Shown here: positions 1-8,212 of the stretch, piece after piece | How positions within the stretch are numbered: position 1 is the first letter of the stretch | How the letters are laid out: every line of letters starts with the position of its first letter | NCBI RefSeq assembly: GCF_029210375.1 | Contig: NZ_JARGER010000039.1 | Span: 29,069 to 93,068 of the forward strand | Reading direction: 5' to 3' | Source: Nocardioides sp. YIM 152315 | Lineage (GTDB): Bacteria > Actinomycetota > Actinomycetes > Propionibacteriales > Nocardioidaceae | DNA: 64,000 nucleotides | Notes under the pieces: model-generated | Databases searched by the model: none | Told to the model about the DNA's origin: nothing | What the model saw: only the letters and a program-made list of their open reading frames with translations | Program-made: the position numbers and the translations under genes

Positions 1-282
1 CTCGCCGAGCACGCCGAGCGCGGCCGTCTGCGCGGTCCCGTAGTAGGCGACCAGGAACCGGTTGCCCGCGAAGATCCGCGTGCCGCCGCCGGGCAGCTCG
101 GGCACCGGGCGGGCTGCCGCCGGCGGCTCGGCCACCGGAGGCTCCACCACCGCCGCGGCGGGCTCGACCCGGGGCACGTCCTCCGCCTCGCCACGGCCGG
201 CTCCCCAGGCGACGACGATCAGCGCGACCAGCGCCAGCAGGACGAGGAAGAGGACCGGCCCGCGGTGGTCGGGTTGCTCCAT
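1..282 (-). CDS. Membrane-anchored or secreted hypothetical protein (N-terminal part only)
   Basis: The gene runs off the left edge of the window, so only the first 94 residues are visible. The ATG (reverse of 280-282) follows the ilvD stop by 12 bases, so it is probably co-transcribed with ilvD. After a short start (MEQPDHRG) there is one strongly hydrophobic segment at residues 9-26, which could be a signal anchor. A Pro/Ala/Glu-rich stretch follows, then the beginning of a folded domain containing RIFAGNRFLVAYYGT. I recall similar secreted actinobacterial proteins of unknown function with a YYGT motif at this place, but I assign no function. The catalytic or structural core lies outside the window. 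Confidence 0.6.
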   Translation of the reverse strand, partial: MEQPDHRGPVLFLVLLALVALIVVAWGAGRGEAEDVPRVEPAAAVVEPPVAEPPAAARPVPELPGGGTRIFAGNRFLVAYYGTAQTAALGVLGE

Positions 283-294
283 CGTGGTCGGCGG

Positions 295-1998
295 TCAGCT
301 TGTGATCGCGCCGTGCGCGGCGGACTGCACGATCTTCGCGTACTTGCCGAGCACGCCGCGGGTGTACTTCGGCGGGTTCGGCTCCCAGCCGACCTTGCGC
401 TTCTCCCACTCCGCGTCGGCGTCGGGGCCGCCGACCTCGACGTCGAGCAGCCGGTTGGCCACGTCGAGGGTGATCTGGTCGCCGTCGCGCAGGAACGCGA
501 TCGGACCGCCGTCGACGGCCTCGGGTGCGATGTGCCCGACGCACAGGCCCGTCGTACCGCCGGAGAAGCGCCCGTCGGTGATCAGCAGGACGTCCTTGCC
601 GAGCCCCGCACCCTTGATCGCACCGGTGATCGCGAGCATCTCCCGCATGCCCGGACCGCCCTTGGGGCCCTCGTAGCGGATCACGACCACGTCGCGCGGC
701 CTGATCTCGCCGCGCTCGAGGGCGTCCATCGCGGCGCGCTCGCCGTCGAAGACCCGCGCCGTGCCCGTGAAGACCGACTCGTCGAACCCGGCGCTCTTGA
801 CGACGGCGCCCTCGGGGGCGAGCGAGCCCCTGAGGATCGTGAGGCCGCCGGTCGCGTGGATCGGCCGGTCGAGGTCGCGGAGCACGTCGCCGTCGAGGCT
901 GGGCGGGGCGAGGTCGGCGAGGTTCTCGGCCATCGTCCGGCCGGTCACCGTCAGGCAGTCGCCGTGCATCAGGCCCGCGTCGAGCAGCGCCTTCATCACG
1001 ACCGGGATGCCGCCGATCTTGTCGACGTCGTTCATCACGTAGCGGCCGAACGGCTTGAGGTCGCCGAGGTGCGGCACCTTGTCACCGACCCGGTTGAAGT
1101 CGTCGAGGGTCAGGTCGACGTCGGCCTCGCGGGCGATCGCCAGCAGGTGCAGGACCGCGTTGGTCGAGCCGCCGAGCGCCATCACGACGGCGATCGCGTT
1201 CTCGAACGCCTCCTTGGTCATGATCTGGCGCGCGGTGATGCCGTGGCGCAGCAGGTCGACGACCGCCTCGCCGGACCGGTGCGCGAAGCCGTCACGCCTG
1301 CGGTCGACGGCCGGCGGCGCGGCCGACCCGGGCAGCGACATGCCGATCGCCTCGGCGACCGCCGCCATCGTGTTGGCGGTGTACATCCCGCCGCACGCCC
1401 CCTCGCCGGGGCAGATCGCGCGCTCGATGCGATCCACCTCCTCGCGGCTGATCTTGCCCGCCAGGCAGGCGCCGACCGCCTCGAAGGCGTCGATGATCGT
1501 CACGTCGTTGCCGTCGACCTGGCCCGGCATGGTCGAGCCGGCGTAGAGGAAGACGCTCGCGAGGTCGAGCCGCGCGGCCGCCATCAGCATGCCGGGCAGC
1601 GACTTGTCGCAGCCGGCGAGCAGCACCGAGCCGTCGAGACGCTCGGCCATCATCACCGTCTCGACCGAGTCGGCGATCACCTCGCGCGACACCAGCGAGA
1701 AGTGCATGCCCTCGTGGCCCATCGAGATGCCGTCGGAGACGGAGATCGTGCCGAACTCGAGGGGGTAGCCGCCGGCCGCGTGCACGCCGTTCTTCACCGC
1801 CTGGGCCAGGCGCTGCAGCGACAGGTTGCAGGGAGTGATCTCGTTCCAGCTCGACGCGACGCCGACCTGCGGCTTGGCGAAGTCGTCGTCGCCCATCCCC
1901 ACCGCGCGGAGCATGCCACGGGCGGCGGCGCGCTCGAGGCCGTCGGTGACGTCGCGGGAGCGGGGCTTGATGTCTGCGGCAGGCCGGGGATCGCTCAT
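295..1998 (-). CDS. ilvD: Dihydroxy-acid dehydratase
   Basis: This enzyme dehydrates 2,3-dihydroxy-3-methylbutanoate and its methylpentanoate homologue, the third common step of valine, leucine and isoleucine synthesis. The 567-residue length is typical of the family. Iron-sulfur ligands are visible as C57 (ITPCN), C130 (GCDKSLPG, with the Mg-binding K132 beside it) and C202 (PGEGACGG). The C-terminal DGRFSGGT substrate-binding motif is present. I chose the ATG at 1998 over an in-frame TTG at 2004. A TAGGCT box (reverse of 2005-2010) lies exactly 6 nt upstream of the ATG, which suggests a leaderless transcript. It is divergent from pgmB with only 37 bp between the start codons. Confidence 0.95.
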   Translation of the reverse strand: MSDPRPAADIKPRSRDVTDGLERAAARGMLRAVGMGDDDFAKPQVGVASSWNEITPCNLSLQRLAQAVKNGVHAAGGYPLEFGTISVSDGISMGHEGMHFSLVSREVIADSVETVMMAERLDGSVLLAGCDKSLPGMLMAAARLDLASVFLYAGSTMPGQVDGNDVTIIDAFEAVGACLAGKISREEVDRIERAICPGEGACGGMYTANTMAAVAEAIGMSLPGSAAPPAVDRRRDGFAHRSGEAVVDLLRHGITARQIMTKEAFENAIAVVMALGGSTNAVLHLLAIAREADVDLTLDDFNRVGDKVPHLGDLKPFGRYVMNDVDKIGGIPVVMKALLDAGLMHGDCLTVTGRTMAENLADLAPPSLDGDVLRDLDRPIHATGGLTILRGSLAPEGAVVKSAGFDESVFTGTARVFDGERAAMDALERGEIRPRDVVVIRYEGPKGGPGMREMLAITGAIKGAGLGKDVLLITDGRFSGGTTGLCVGHIAPEAVDGGPIAFLRDGDQITLDVANRLLDVEVGGPDADAEWEKRKVGWEPNPPKYTRGVLGKYAKIVQSAAHGAITS

Positions 1999-2004
1999 GC
2001 GCAA

Positions 2005-2029
2005 AGCCTAGGCCGAGAGGCTCTAGCAT
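2005..2029. promoter_or_regulatory. Back-to-back -10 elements of ilvD and pgmB
   Basis: The 37-bp divergent gap holds TAGGCT on the minus strand (2010 to 2005), 6 nt from the ilvD ATG, and TAGCAT on the plus strand (2024-2029), 6 nt from the pgmB GTG. Both fit the TANNNT -10 of actinobacterial leaderless genes. No clear TTGACA -35 box is visible for either. The two promoters would necessarily interfere with each other. Confidence 0.5.
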
Positions 2030-2035
2030 TTTCCC

Positions 2036-2749
2036 GTGACCGTGATCTGGGCCGAGTACGACGCGGTGCTGTTCGACCTCGACGGCGTCATCACCCCGAC
2101 CGCCGAGGTCCACATGCGCGCGTGGTCGGAGATGTTCAACGCCTTCCTGGAGGAGTACGACGGACCGGGCGACCGCACGCCGTACACCGACGCCGACTAC
2201 TTCGCCCACGTCGACGGCAAGCCGCGCTACGACGGGGTCCGCGACTTCCTCACGTCCCGCGGCGTCGAGGCACCGGAGGAGCGGGTCGTCGAGCTCGGCG
2301 ACCGCAAGAACGACGCCTTCAACGAGGTCCTCGAGCGCGACGGCGTCACGCCGTACCCCGGCTCGGTGCTGCTCCTCGACCACCTGCGCGGCCTCGGCCT
2401 GCCGCTCGGCGTCGTCTCCTCGTCGGCCAACGCGCCGGCGGTGCTCGAGTCCGCCGGTGTGCTCGACCGCTTCGGGACGGTCGTCAGCGGCGCCGTCGCG
2501 CGTGAGCTCGGCCTGCGCGGCAAGCCGGCCCCCGACACGTTCGTGCACGCGGCCGAGGCGCTCGGCTCCTCGGCGGCCAGGGCGGTCGTGCTCGAGGACG
2601 CGCTCTCGGGCGTGCGCGCGGGCCGCGCGGGCGAGTTCGGCCTGGTCGTCGGCGTCGACCGCGGCGCGGGCGCCGCCAGCCTGACCGAGGCGGGTGCCGA
2701 CGTCGTCGTGCGCGACCTGGCCGACCTCGTCCCCCAGGACGCGGCATGA
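2036..2749 (+). CDS. pgmB: HAD-superfamily beta-phosphoglucomutase
   Basis: This is predicted to convert beta-glucose 1-phosphate to glucose 6-phosphate in the cytoplasm. The 237-residue protein starts with the HAD nucleophile motif FDLDGVI (D14 and D16). It has the cap-domain region typical of beta-PGM, a VVSSSA motif II, a GKPAPDTF lysine motif and a motif IV LEDALSGV. The partner is the GH65 phosphorylase immediately downstream, which releases beta-glucose 1-phosphate, so the two genes form a two-step disaccharide salvage pathway. The GTG start directly follows a TAGCAT box and is probably leaderless. Its TGA stop lies inside a dispersed repeat (2744-2821). Confidence 0.88.
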   Translation: MTVIWAEYDAVLFDLDGVITPTAEVHMRAWSEMFNAFLEEYDGPGDRTPYTDADYFAHVDGKPRYDGVRDFLTSRGVEAPEERVVELGDRKNDAFNEVLERDGVTPYPGSVLLLDHLRGLGLPLGVVSSSANAPAVLESAGVLDRFGTVVSGAVARELGLRGKPAPDTFVHAAEALGSSAARAVVLEDALSGVRAGRAGEFGLVVGVDRGAGAASLTEAGADVVVRDLADLVPQDAA

Positions 2750-2821
2750 ACACCCCACGAAATCGCGGACTTCCCCCGCTTCGCTCCTCCAGCCCACGAT
2801 TCCGCGGGGACCCCGCATGAG
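2744..2821. repeat. Dispersed palindromic repeat, copy A (between pgmB and GH65 gene)
   Basis: This roughly 78-bp element closely matches 59839-59916. Its ends form an imperfect inverted repeat: CCCCACGAAATCG at 2753-2765 against CGATTCCGCGGGG at 2797-2809 (11 of 13 pairs). The pyrimidine-rich loop is nearly identical in both copies. In this copy the element contains the pgmB stop (TGA, 2747-2749), a GGGGA purine run that could act as ribosome binding site (2806-2810) and the GH65 ATG (2817-2819). Confidence 0.8.
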
Positions 2822-5378
2822 CCGCCGCGTCGGACCCGACCCGCTCGACCGCGGCCGCTTCCCGGTCGACGAGTGGAGCCTGGTCGAGACCAGCTACAAC
2901 CCGGTCGACCTCGGGCTGACCGAGACGCTCTTCGCCGTCGCGAACGGCTACCTCGGGATCCGCGGCAACCCCGAGGAGGGCCGCCCGTCGTACTCCAACG
3001 GCTCCTACGTCAACGGCTTCCACGAGACGTGGGAGATCCGGCACGCGGAGGCGGCGTTCGGCTTCGCCCGCACGGGGCAGACGATCGTCAACGTCCCCGA
3101 CACGAAGGTCCTCAAGCTCTACGTCGACGACGAGCCGCTCACGTTCGGCACCTCCGACCTCGAGCACTACGAGCGCTGCCTCGACTTTCGTGACGGCGTG
3201 CTGCGCCGCAGCCTGGTCTGGCGCACGCCGTCGGGCAAGCTCGTGCAGGTCGACACCACGCGCATGGTGTCGATGACCCAGCGCCACCTCGCCGTGATGA
3301 CGCTCGAGGTCACGATGCTCAAGGGCGAGGCCCCGATCGTCATCTCCTCGCAGATCCTCAATCGCCAGGACGGCCGCGACGAGTACCACGGCCGCATCTC
3401 CACGACCGCCGACCACGTCGACCCGCGCAAGGCCGGCGCGTTTCCCGACCGGGTGCTGCTGCCGCGCCTGCACTACGCGAACGACGACCGGATGCTGCTC
3501 GGCTACCAGTGCGCCAACTCCGGGATGACGATCGCGGTCGCGGCCGACCACCGGCTCACCACCACCGACGTCCACGACGTCGTCGCGCGCGCCGACGAGG
3601 ACCGGGCCAAGATGGTCTACCGCATCGACGCGACCGAGGGCACCACGACCCGGCTCGAGAAGCTGGTGTCCTACCACTCCTCGCGCGGCGTACCCGTCCG
3701 CGAGCTCTCCGACCGCTGCGACCGCACGCTCGACCGGGCCGGCGGCTACGGGGTCGCCCACTACGTCGCCGACCAGCGGCAGTGGTACGCCGACTTCTGG
3801 GCGGCCGCTGACGTCGAGATCGCGACGCCCACCCCCCAGCACCGGGCGGTGCAGCAGGCGATCCGCTTCAACCTGTTCTCGCTCGCGCAGGCCACCGCGC
3901 GCATCGACGGCATCGGCATCCCGGCCAAGGGCGTCACCGGCTCCGGCTACGAGGGCCACTACTTCTGGGACAGCGAGGTCTACGTCCTGCCGTTCCTCAC
4001 CTACACCTCGCCCGAGGTGGCGCGGAACGCGCTCCACTTCCGGTCGGTGATGCTGCCCGCCGCGCGTGACCGGGCGCGCGAGATGGCGCAGACCGGCGCG
4101 CTCTACCCGTGGCGCACGATCAACGGCGAGGAGGCGTCGGCCTACTACGCCGCCGGCTCGGCCCAGGTGCACATCGACGCCGACGTGGCGCACGCCCTGA
4201 TGAAGTACGTCCGGGCGACCGACGACGCCGGCTTCCTGGTCCGCGAGGGCATCGACATCCTGGTCGAGACCGCCCGGATGTGGGCCGAGCTCGGGTTCTG
4301 GCGCAGCAACGGCGAGCCGACGTTCCACATCCACGGCGTCACCGGCCCCGACGAGTACACGACCGTCGTGAACAACAACCTGTTCACGAACGTGATGGCG
4401 CGCTTCAACCTCGAGCAGGCCGCGATCGCCGTCCACCGGATCCGCGCCCACGACCCCCAGGGCTGGGTGCGGGTCTCGGCCCGCCTCGGCATCACCGACG
4501 ACGAGGTCGAGGAGTGGCAGCGCTGTGCGGAGGGCATGACGATCCCGTTCGACGCCGGTCTCGGCATCCACCCGCAGGACGACTTCTTCCTCGACCGCGA
4601 GGTGTGGGACCTCTCCCGGACGCCGCCCGAGACGCGGCCGCTGCTGCTGCATTACCACCCGCTGGTGATCTACCGGTTCCAGGTGCTCAAGCAGGCAGAC
4701 GTCGTGCTGGCGCTCTTCCTCCAGGGCGACCGGTTCACGATGGAGGAGAAGCGCGCCGACTTCGAGTACTACGACCCGATCACCACCGGCGACTCGACGC
4801 TGTCGGCGGTCGTGCAGTCCGTGATCGCCGCCGAGGTCGGCTACCACGAGGCCGCGCTCGACTACTTCCACCAGGCGCTCTACGTCGACCTGGCCGACCT
4901 CCACCACAACACCGTCGACGGCCTGCACGTCGCGTCGACCGGTGGCGTGTGGAGCGCGCTGGTGCACGGTTTCGGCGGCATGCGCGACTACGGCGGCGAG
5001 CTGTCGTTCGACCCGAGACTGCCGCAGGGCTGGCCGTCGCTGACCTTCCGGCTCTGCTGGCGCGGCACCCGGATGCTGGTCGAGCTCGGCCAGGAGCAGG
5101 TGCGCTTCTCGATCTCCTCGGGCGAGGGCAAGGTCCCCGTCACCGTTCGCGGCACGCCGTACGACGTCACGCCTGGCGCCCCGGTCGTCGTGCCGCTCCC
5201 CGACCAAGGTGACCGCATCGACGGGCTGCTCGGCGACCGCCCGGTCATCGGCGGCACCCGCGCGGACGGCAGCACCATCACCGCCGGCGTGCCGGAGCCG
5301 ATCCAGCTGCCCGACGAGATGGAGCCCACCGGCGAGATCCCGGCGTACCAGCCGGACCTGCCGATGCCACCGGTCTAG
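2817..5378 (+). CDS. Glycoside hydrolase family 65 phosphorylase (maltose/trehalose/kojibiose type)
   Basis: This protein is predicted to phosphorolyse an alpha-linked glucose disaccharide to beta-glucose 1-phosphate plus glucose (inversion). The length of 853 residues fits GH65. An N-terminal beta-sandwich domain is followed by the alpha/alpha-barrel with the general-acid motif GPDEY (E513) and the adjoining VVNNNLFTN segment. A C-terminal beta domain ends the protein. The exact disaccharide cannot be read from sequence alone. Neighbouring pgmB supplies the mutase for the product, as in known maltose and trehalose phosphorylase operons. The ATG at 2817 is preferred because family similarity begins there. 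It lies within a dispersed repeat that also supplies a GGGGA ribosome-binding-like run. Confidence 0.9.
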   Translation: MSRRVGPDPLDRGRFPVDEWSLVETSYNPVDLGLTETLFAVANGYLGIRGNPEEGRPSYSNGSYVNGFHETWEIRHAEAAFGFARTGQTIVNVPDTKVLKLYVDDEPLTFGTSDLEHYERCLDFRDGVLRRSLVWRTPSGKLVQVDTTRMVSMTQRHLAVMTLEVTMLKGEAPIVISSQILNRQDGRDEYHGRISTTADHVDPRKAGAFPDRVLLPRLHYANDDRMLLGYQCANSGMTIAVAADHRLTTTDVHDVVARADEDRAKMVYRIDATEGTTTRLEKLVSYHSSRGVPVRELSDRCDRTLDRAGGYGVAHYVADQRQWYADFWAAADVEIATPTPQHRAVQQAIRFNLFSLAQATARIDGIGIPAKGVTGSGYEGHYFWDSEVYVLPFLTYTSPEVARNALHFRSVMLPAARDRAREMAQTGALYPWRTINGEEASAYYAAGSAQVHIDADVAHALMKYVRATDDAGFLVREGIDILVETARMWAELGFWRSNGEPTFHIHGVTGPDEYTTVVNNNLFTNVMARFNLEQAAIAVHRIRAHDPQGWVRVSARLGITDDEVEEWQRCAEGMTIPFDAGLGIHPQDDFFLDREVWDLSRTPPETRPLLLHYHPLVIYRFQVLKQADVVLALFLQGDRFTMEEKRADFEYYDPITTGDSTLSAVVQSVIAAEVGYHEAALDYFHQALYVDLADLHHNTVDGLHVASTGGVWSALVHGFGGMRDYGGELSFDPRLPQGWPSLTFRLCWRGTRMLVELGQEQVRFSISSGEGKVPVTVRGTPYDVTPGAPVVVPLPDQGDRIDGLLGDRPVIGGTRADGSTITAGVPEPIQLPDEMEPTGEIPAYQPDLPMPPV

Positions 5379-5590
5379 TGCCGCGCGTCGGAAGTTCCTG
5401 TGCGCTTCGCGCACACATGGCACGCGCTCTGCTACGTTGCCGAAGCTCGCGAGACGGGCGGGTATGGCGTCGCTCCGGCGCCTTGCAGCGCACGCACCCT
5501 GAGCACGCCAACCGTTCAACAACATCCGACGCACGACACTAGCCGGGCTTCGGACGGTCCGCCGGGGTCGAACCCGCCGCGCAGCTGTCA
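5379..5590. other. Non-coding interval after the GH65 gene
   Basis: No convincing reading frame is present between the GH65 stop and the large palindrome at 5591. A small hairpin, TGTGCG/CGCACA around a CTTCG loop (5399-5415), lies 20 bases after the stop and could assist termination. The GGGTCGAACCC near 5570 resembles a tRNA T-arm but no tRNA fold could be built around it. Confidence 0.5.
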
Positions 5591-5650
5591 CGGGGTGTTG
5601 TGGCGTCTTCGGGCCCGTCATGACGGGTCAGCAGACGACACAACACCCCG
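5591..5650. terminator. 60-bp near-perfect palindrome between convergent genes
   Basis: The arms 5591-5620 and 5621-5650 match at 26 of 30 positions with no spacer; the centre is TCATGA. It sits between the convergent GH65 gene (plus) and the SRPBCC gene (minus, stop at 5684), so a bidirectional terminator is the simplest reading. There is no clear T-tract. It could also be a protein-binding or mobile palindrome. Confidence 0.55.
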
Positions 5651-5683
5651 TTACAGGGTCGCCTGGGGTCGCGCCGGCGCCGG

Positions 5684-6148
5684 CTAGCCCGACGACTCGG
5701 CGGCGACCTTGAGCCGGGCCAGTCCCTTCTCGAAGTCGCCGCCGACGAGCTTGTCCATGTTCATGAAGCGACCGACGAAGCCCCAGAACCCCTTCTGCTC
5801 GCCGCGCATCCGCCACTCGACGGCCGTGCCGCCGCTGCCGTCGGGGGTGAGCTCGAAGGTCACCGCGTTGGTCGCCGAGAACGGCTTCATGAAGATCAGC
5901 TCGACGTCGACCCGCTCGGGGGTCGACCCGGTGATCTCCATGCTCCCCTGCCCGGCCTTGCGGTTGCCGCTCCACGCGTAGTGCGCCCCGACACCCTTGT
6001 CGGGGCCGCTGTAGGTGCGGGCGAGGTCGGGATCGGCGTCCTCCCACGGCGACCACTCGCGCCATGCGTGGAAGTCGTCGATCAACGCGTGGACGCGGGC
6101 CGGCTCGGCCGCGACCGTGGTCGTGCGCACCACCTCGTAGCTGCCCAT
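5684..6148 (-). CDS. SRPBCC (START/polyketide cyclase-like) family protein
   Basis: This 154-residue single-domain protein fits the SRPBCC helix-grip fold. The N-terminal VRTTTVAAEPARVHALIDD, the FHAWREWSPWE segment and the YSGPDKGVGAHYAW strand are typical of polyketide-cyclase/dehydrase-like members of actinobacteria. These bind hydrophobic ligands in a cavity, but the ligand is not predictable. The ATG at 6148 is preceded by GGGAGGAA, a strong ribosome binding site. It is 26 bp downstream of the Asp-box protein gene in the same direction and probably shares its transcript. A role in stress response or small-molecule binding would be a guess. Confidence 0.8.
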   Translation of the reverse strand: MGSYEVVRTTTVAAEPARVHALIDDFHAWREWSPWEDADPDLARTYSGPDKGVGAHYAWSGNRKAGQGSMEITGSTPERVDVELIFMKPFSATNAVTFELTPDGSGGTAVEWRMRGEQKGFWGFVGRFMNMDKLVGGDFEKGLARLKVAAESSG

Positions 6149-6174
6149 GCGGTTCCTCCCTCTGGTCGGCGGGG

Positions 6175-7263
6175 TCAGACGGCTGCGGCCCGCACGCACA
6201 TGACGTCGGGCAGGTCCTTGACGATCTCGCGCCAGGTGTCGCCCTCGTCGGCCGAGCCCCAGACGGCGCCGTTGCGGGCGCCGAGATAGACGCCGGGCGT
6301 GTCGTGGTCGTCGGCGCACATCGCGTCGCGCATGACGGCGACGTAGAAGGACTCGGGCAGGCCCCGGCCGAGCTCCTCCCAGGTCTCGCCGGCGTCCCGC
6401 GAGCGCCACACGCGGGCCTTCGCGTCGGTCGGGTACCGGCCGGCGCTGTCGCTGAGCGGGAAGACGTAGACGGTGTCGGGCTCGTGCGGGTGCACCACGA
6501 TCGGGAACCCGAACTCCGCGGGGAGCCCGTCGGCGATCGAGGACCAGGACTTGCCGTGGTCGTCGGAGCGGTAGACACCGCCGTGGTTCTGCAGGTACAT
6601 CCGCTCCGGTCGGGACGGGTGCCGGGTCACCTTGTGCACGCACTGGCCGAACTCGGGGTACTGCTGCCCCTCGGGCAGGAACACGGCGCAGATGCCCTGG
6701 TTGCGCGGCTGCCAGCTCAGACCGCCGTCGCCGGTCTGGTAGACGCCGCCGGTGCTGATCGCCGCGGTGACGCTCAGCGGGTCGGTCGGGTGCGGCAGCA
6801 CGGTGTGGAACGCCTGACCCCCGAAGCCGGCGTTCCACTCGGGACGGTGCGGGTGGTCCCACAGCCCCCGCTCGAGCGCGAAGGTCTCGCCGCCGTCGGT
6901 CGACCGGAACACCGCGCCCGGCTCCGTCCCGGCGTACACCACGCCGTCCTCGCACCCGGGCACCAGCTGCCAGATCCGCTCGACCTTGGCGTCGGTGTCC
7001 TCGGGGAACCGCACCGCGCCGTTGGGGGTCTCCTGCCAGGCCGCGCCCAGGTCGTCGGAGCGCCAGACCTGGGGACCGGTCCAGCTCGACGACGAGCCGA
7101 CCAGCAGTCGCGGCCGGTCGCCGCGCTTGTCGACCATGCAGGAGTAGACCTCCTCCATGTCGAAGTGCGGGCCGGTGAACTCCCACTCCTCTCTCGCCTC
7201 GTCCGACGCGCCGAGCCACAGACCCTTGCGGGTCCCCACCATGAGCACTGTCCGCTTCGCCAT
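6175..7263 (-). CDS. BNR/Asp-box repeat beta-propeller protein (sialidase/sortilin-like fold)
   Basis: The 362-residue protein carries repeated Asp-box signatures (S/T-x-D-x-G-x-[ST]-W/F): STDGGETF, TGDGGLSW, SDDHGKSW, SRDAGETW and SADEGDTW, spaced about 50-60 residues apart. This indicates a beta-propeller like those of sialidases and sortilin (VPS10). There is no signal peptide: the start MAKRTVLMVGTRKGLW leads straight into the first blade, so it is probably cytoplasmic. Sialidase catalytic arginines are not evident, so enzymatic activity is doubtful. The ATG at 7263 has GGAGAGCGAG upstream. It forms a likely two-gene operon with the SRPBCC protein. Confidence 0.8.
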   Translation of the reverse strand: MAKRTVLMVGTRKGLWLGASDEAREEWEFTGPHFDMEEVYSCMVDKRGDRPRLLVGSSSSWTGPQVWRSDDLGAAWQETPNGAVRFPEDTDAKVERIWQLVPGCEDGVVYAGTEPGAVFRSTDGGETFALERGLWDHPHRPEWNAGFGGQAFHTVLPHPTDPLSVTAAISTGGVYQTGDGGLSWQPRNQGICAVFLPEGQQYPEFGQCVHKVTRHPSRPERMYLQNHGGVYRSDDHGKSWSSIADGLPAEFGFPIVVHPHEPDTVYVFPLSDSAGRYPTDAKARVWRSRDAGETWEELGRGLPESFYVAVMRDAMCADDHDTPGVYLGARNGAVWGSADEGDTWREIVKDLPDVMCVRAAAV

Positions 7264-7310
7264 CTCGCTCTCCGATCCGGTGGACCTACTCTGCCGTCTA
7301 GATTGACCCG

Positions 7311-8186
7311 GTGGCCACCCGGAACTCATCGCTCCGCGTGGTCTCCCCCGTCTGGCTGGTGCTGATCGGCATCCTGTCCGTGCAGGTCGGCGCCGGCGTC
7401 GCCAAGTCGCTCTTCGACGAGGTGGCGCCCACCACGATCGTGTGGTTGCGGCTCGTCACGAGCGCCGTGGTGCTGACACTCGTCGCCCGGCCCGCGCTGC
7501 GCGGCAAGACGCGATCCGACTGGCTGGTGGCGATCGGGCTGGGTGCGTCGCTCGGCATCATGAACTGGGCGATCTACCAGTCCTTCCTGCGCATCCCCCT
7601 CGGGGTCGCCGTCACCCTCGAGTTCCTCGGTCCGCTGACCCTCGCGGTCGTCGGCTCCCGGCGGCTCCAGGACCTGCTCTGGGTGGCCTTCGCGGCGATC
7701 GGCGTCGCCGTCCTCGGCCTCGCCGGCGGCAGCGGCTCGGTCAGCCTCGCCGGCGCCCTCTTCGCGCTGCTGGCCGGCGCGATGTGGGCGTCGTACATCC
7801 TCCTCAGCGCGCAGACCGGCCGCCGCTGGCCGGGGATCGACGGCCTCGCCGTGGCGTCGGTGGTGGCCACGCTCCTGCTCACCCCGGCCGCGGTCGGCAC
7901 CGGCGGCTCCGACCTCCTCGACCTGCGCATCCTGCTGATCGGCGCCGCGGTCGGCCTGCTCTCGTCGGTGATCCCCTACAGCTGCGAGATGGTCGCCCTG
8001 CGCACCATCCGGCCGTCGGTGTTCTCGATCCTGATGAGCCTCGAGCCGGCCGCCGCGGCGCTCGCCGGCATCCTGGTGCTCCAGGAGTTCCTCAGCCTGC
8101 AACAGTGGCTGGCCATGGTGTGCATCATCGTCGCGTCCGTCGGCGCCACCAGGTCGGCCCGCACGGTCGCGCCGGCCCCCGACTGA
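7311..8186 (+). CDS. EamA/DMT-family exporter (RhtA-like)
   Basis: This inner-membrane transporter has 291 residues and about ten hydrophobic segments arranged as two EamA repeats. The start segment VSPVWLVLIGILSVQVGAG and the following SLFDEVAPTTIVWLRL resemble the RhtA subgroup, which exports threonine and homoserine. The true substrate is unknown. The GTG start follows TAGATT (7299-7304) by 6 nt, which suggests leaderless translation. It is divergent from the Asp-box gene. Its stop is followed within 30 bp by REP-like repeats. Confidence 0.82.
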   Translation: MATRNSSLRVVSPVWLVLIGILSVQVGAGVAKSLFDEVAPTTIVWLRLVTSAVVLTLVARPALRGKTRSDWLVAIGLGASLGIMNWAIYQSFLRIPLGVAVTLEFLGPLTLAVVGSRRLQDLLWVAFAAIGVAVLGLAGGSGSVSLAGALFALLAGAMWASYILLSAQTGRRWPGIDGLAVASVVATLLLTPAAVGTGGSDLLDLRILLIGAAVGLLSSVIPYSCEMVALRTIRPSVFSILMSLEPAAAALAGILVLQEFLSLQQWLAMVCIIVASVGATRSARTVAPAPD

Positions 8187-8212
8187 GGAGCGCCAGCGGG
8201 AGGTGGCTCCCC

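Noticed and set aside
265..2505. Long open frame on the plus strand opposite ilvD
   Set aside because: It is a GC-bias shadow of ilvD and pgmB. The protein is a low-complexity mix of Arg, Asp, Val and His with no known motif, and both real genes overlap it.
5560..5590. tRNA-like T-arm (GGGTCGAACCC)
   Set aside because: The loop lacks the conserved T, and no acceptor, D or anticodon stem could be folded around it on either strand.
6175..7263. Sialidase
   Set aside because: Asp-box repeats alone show only the propeller fold; the arginine triad and a signal peptide are missing.
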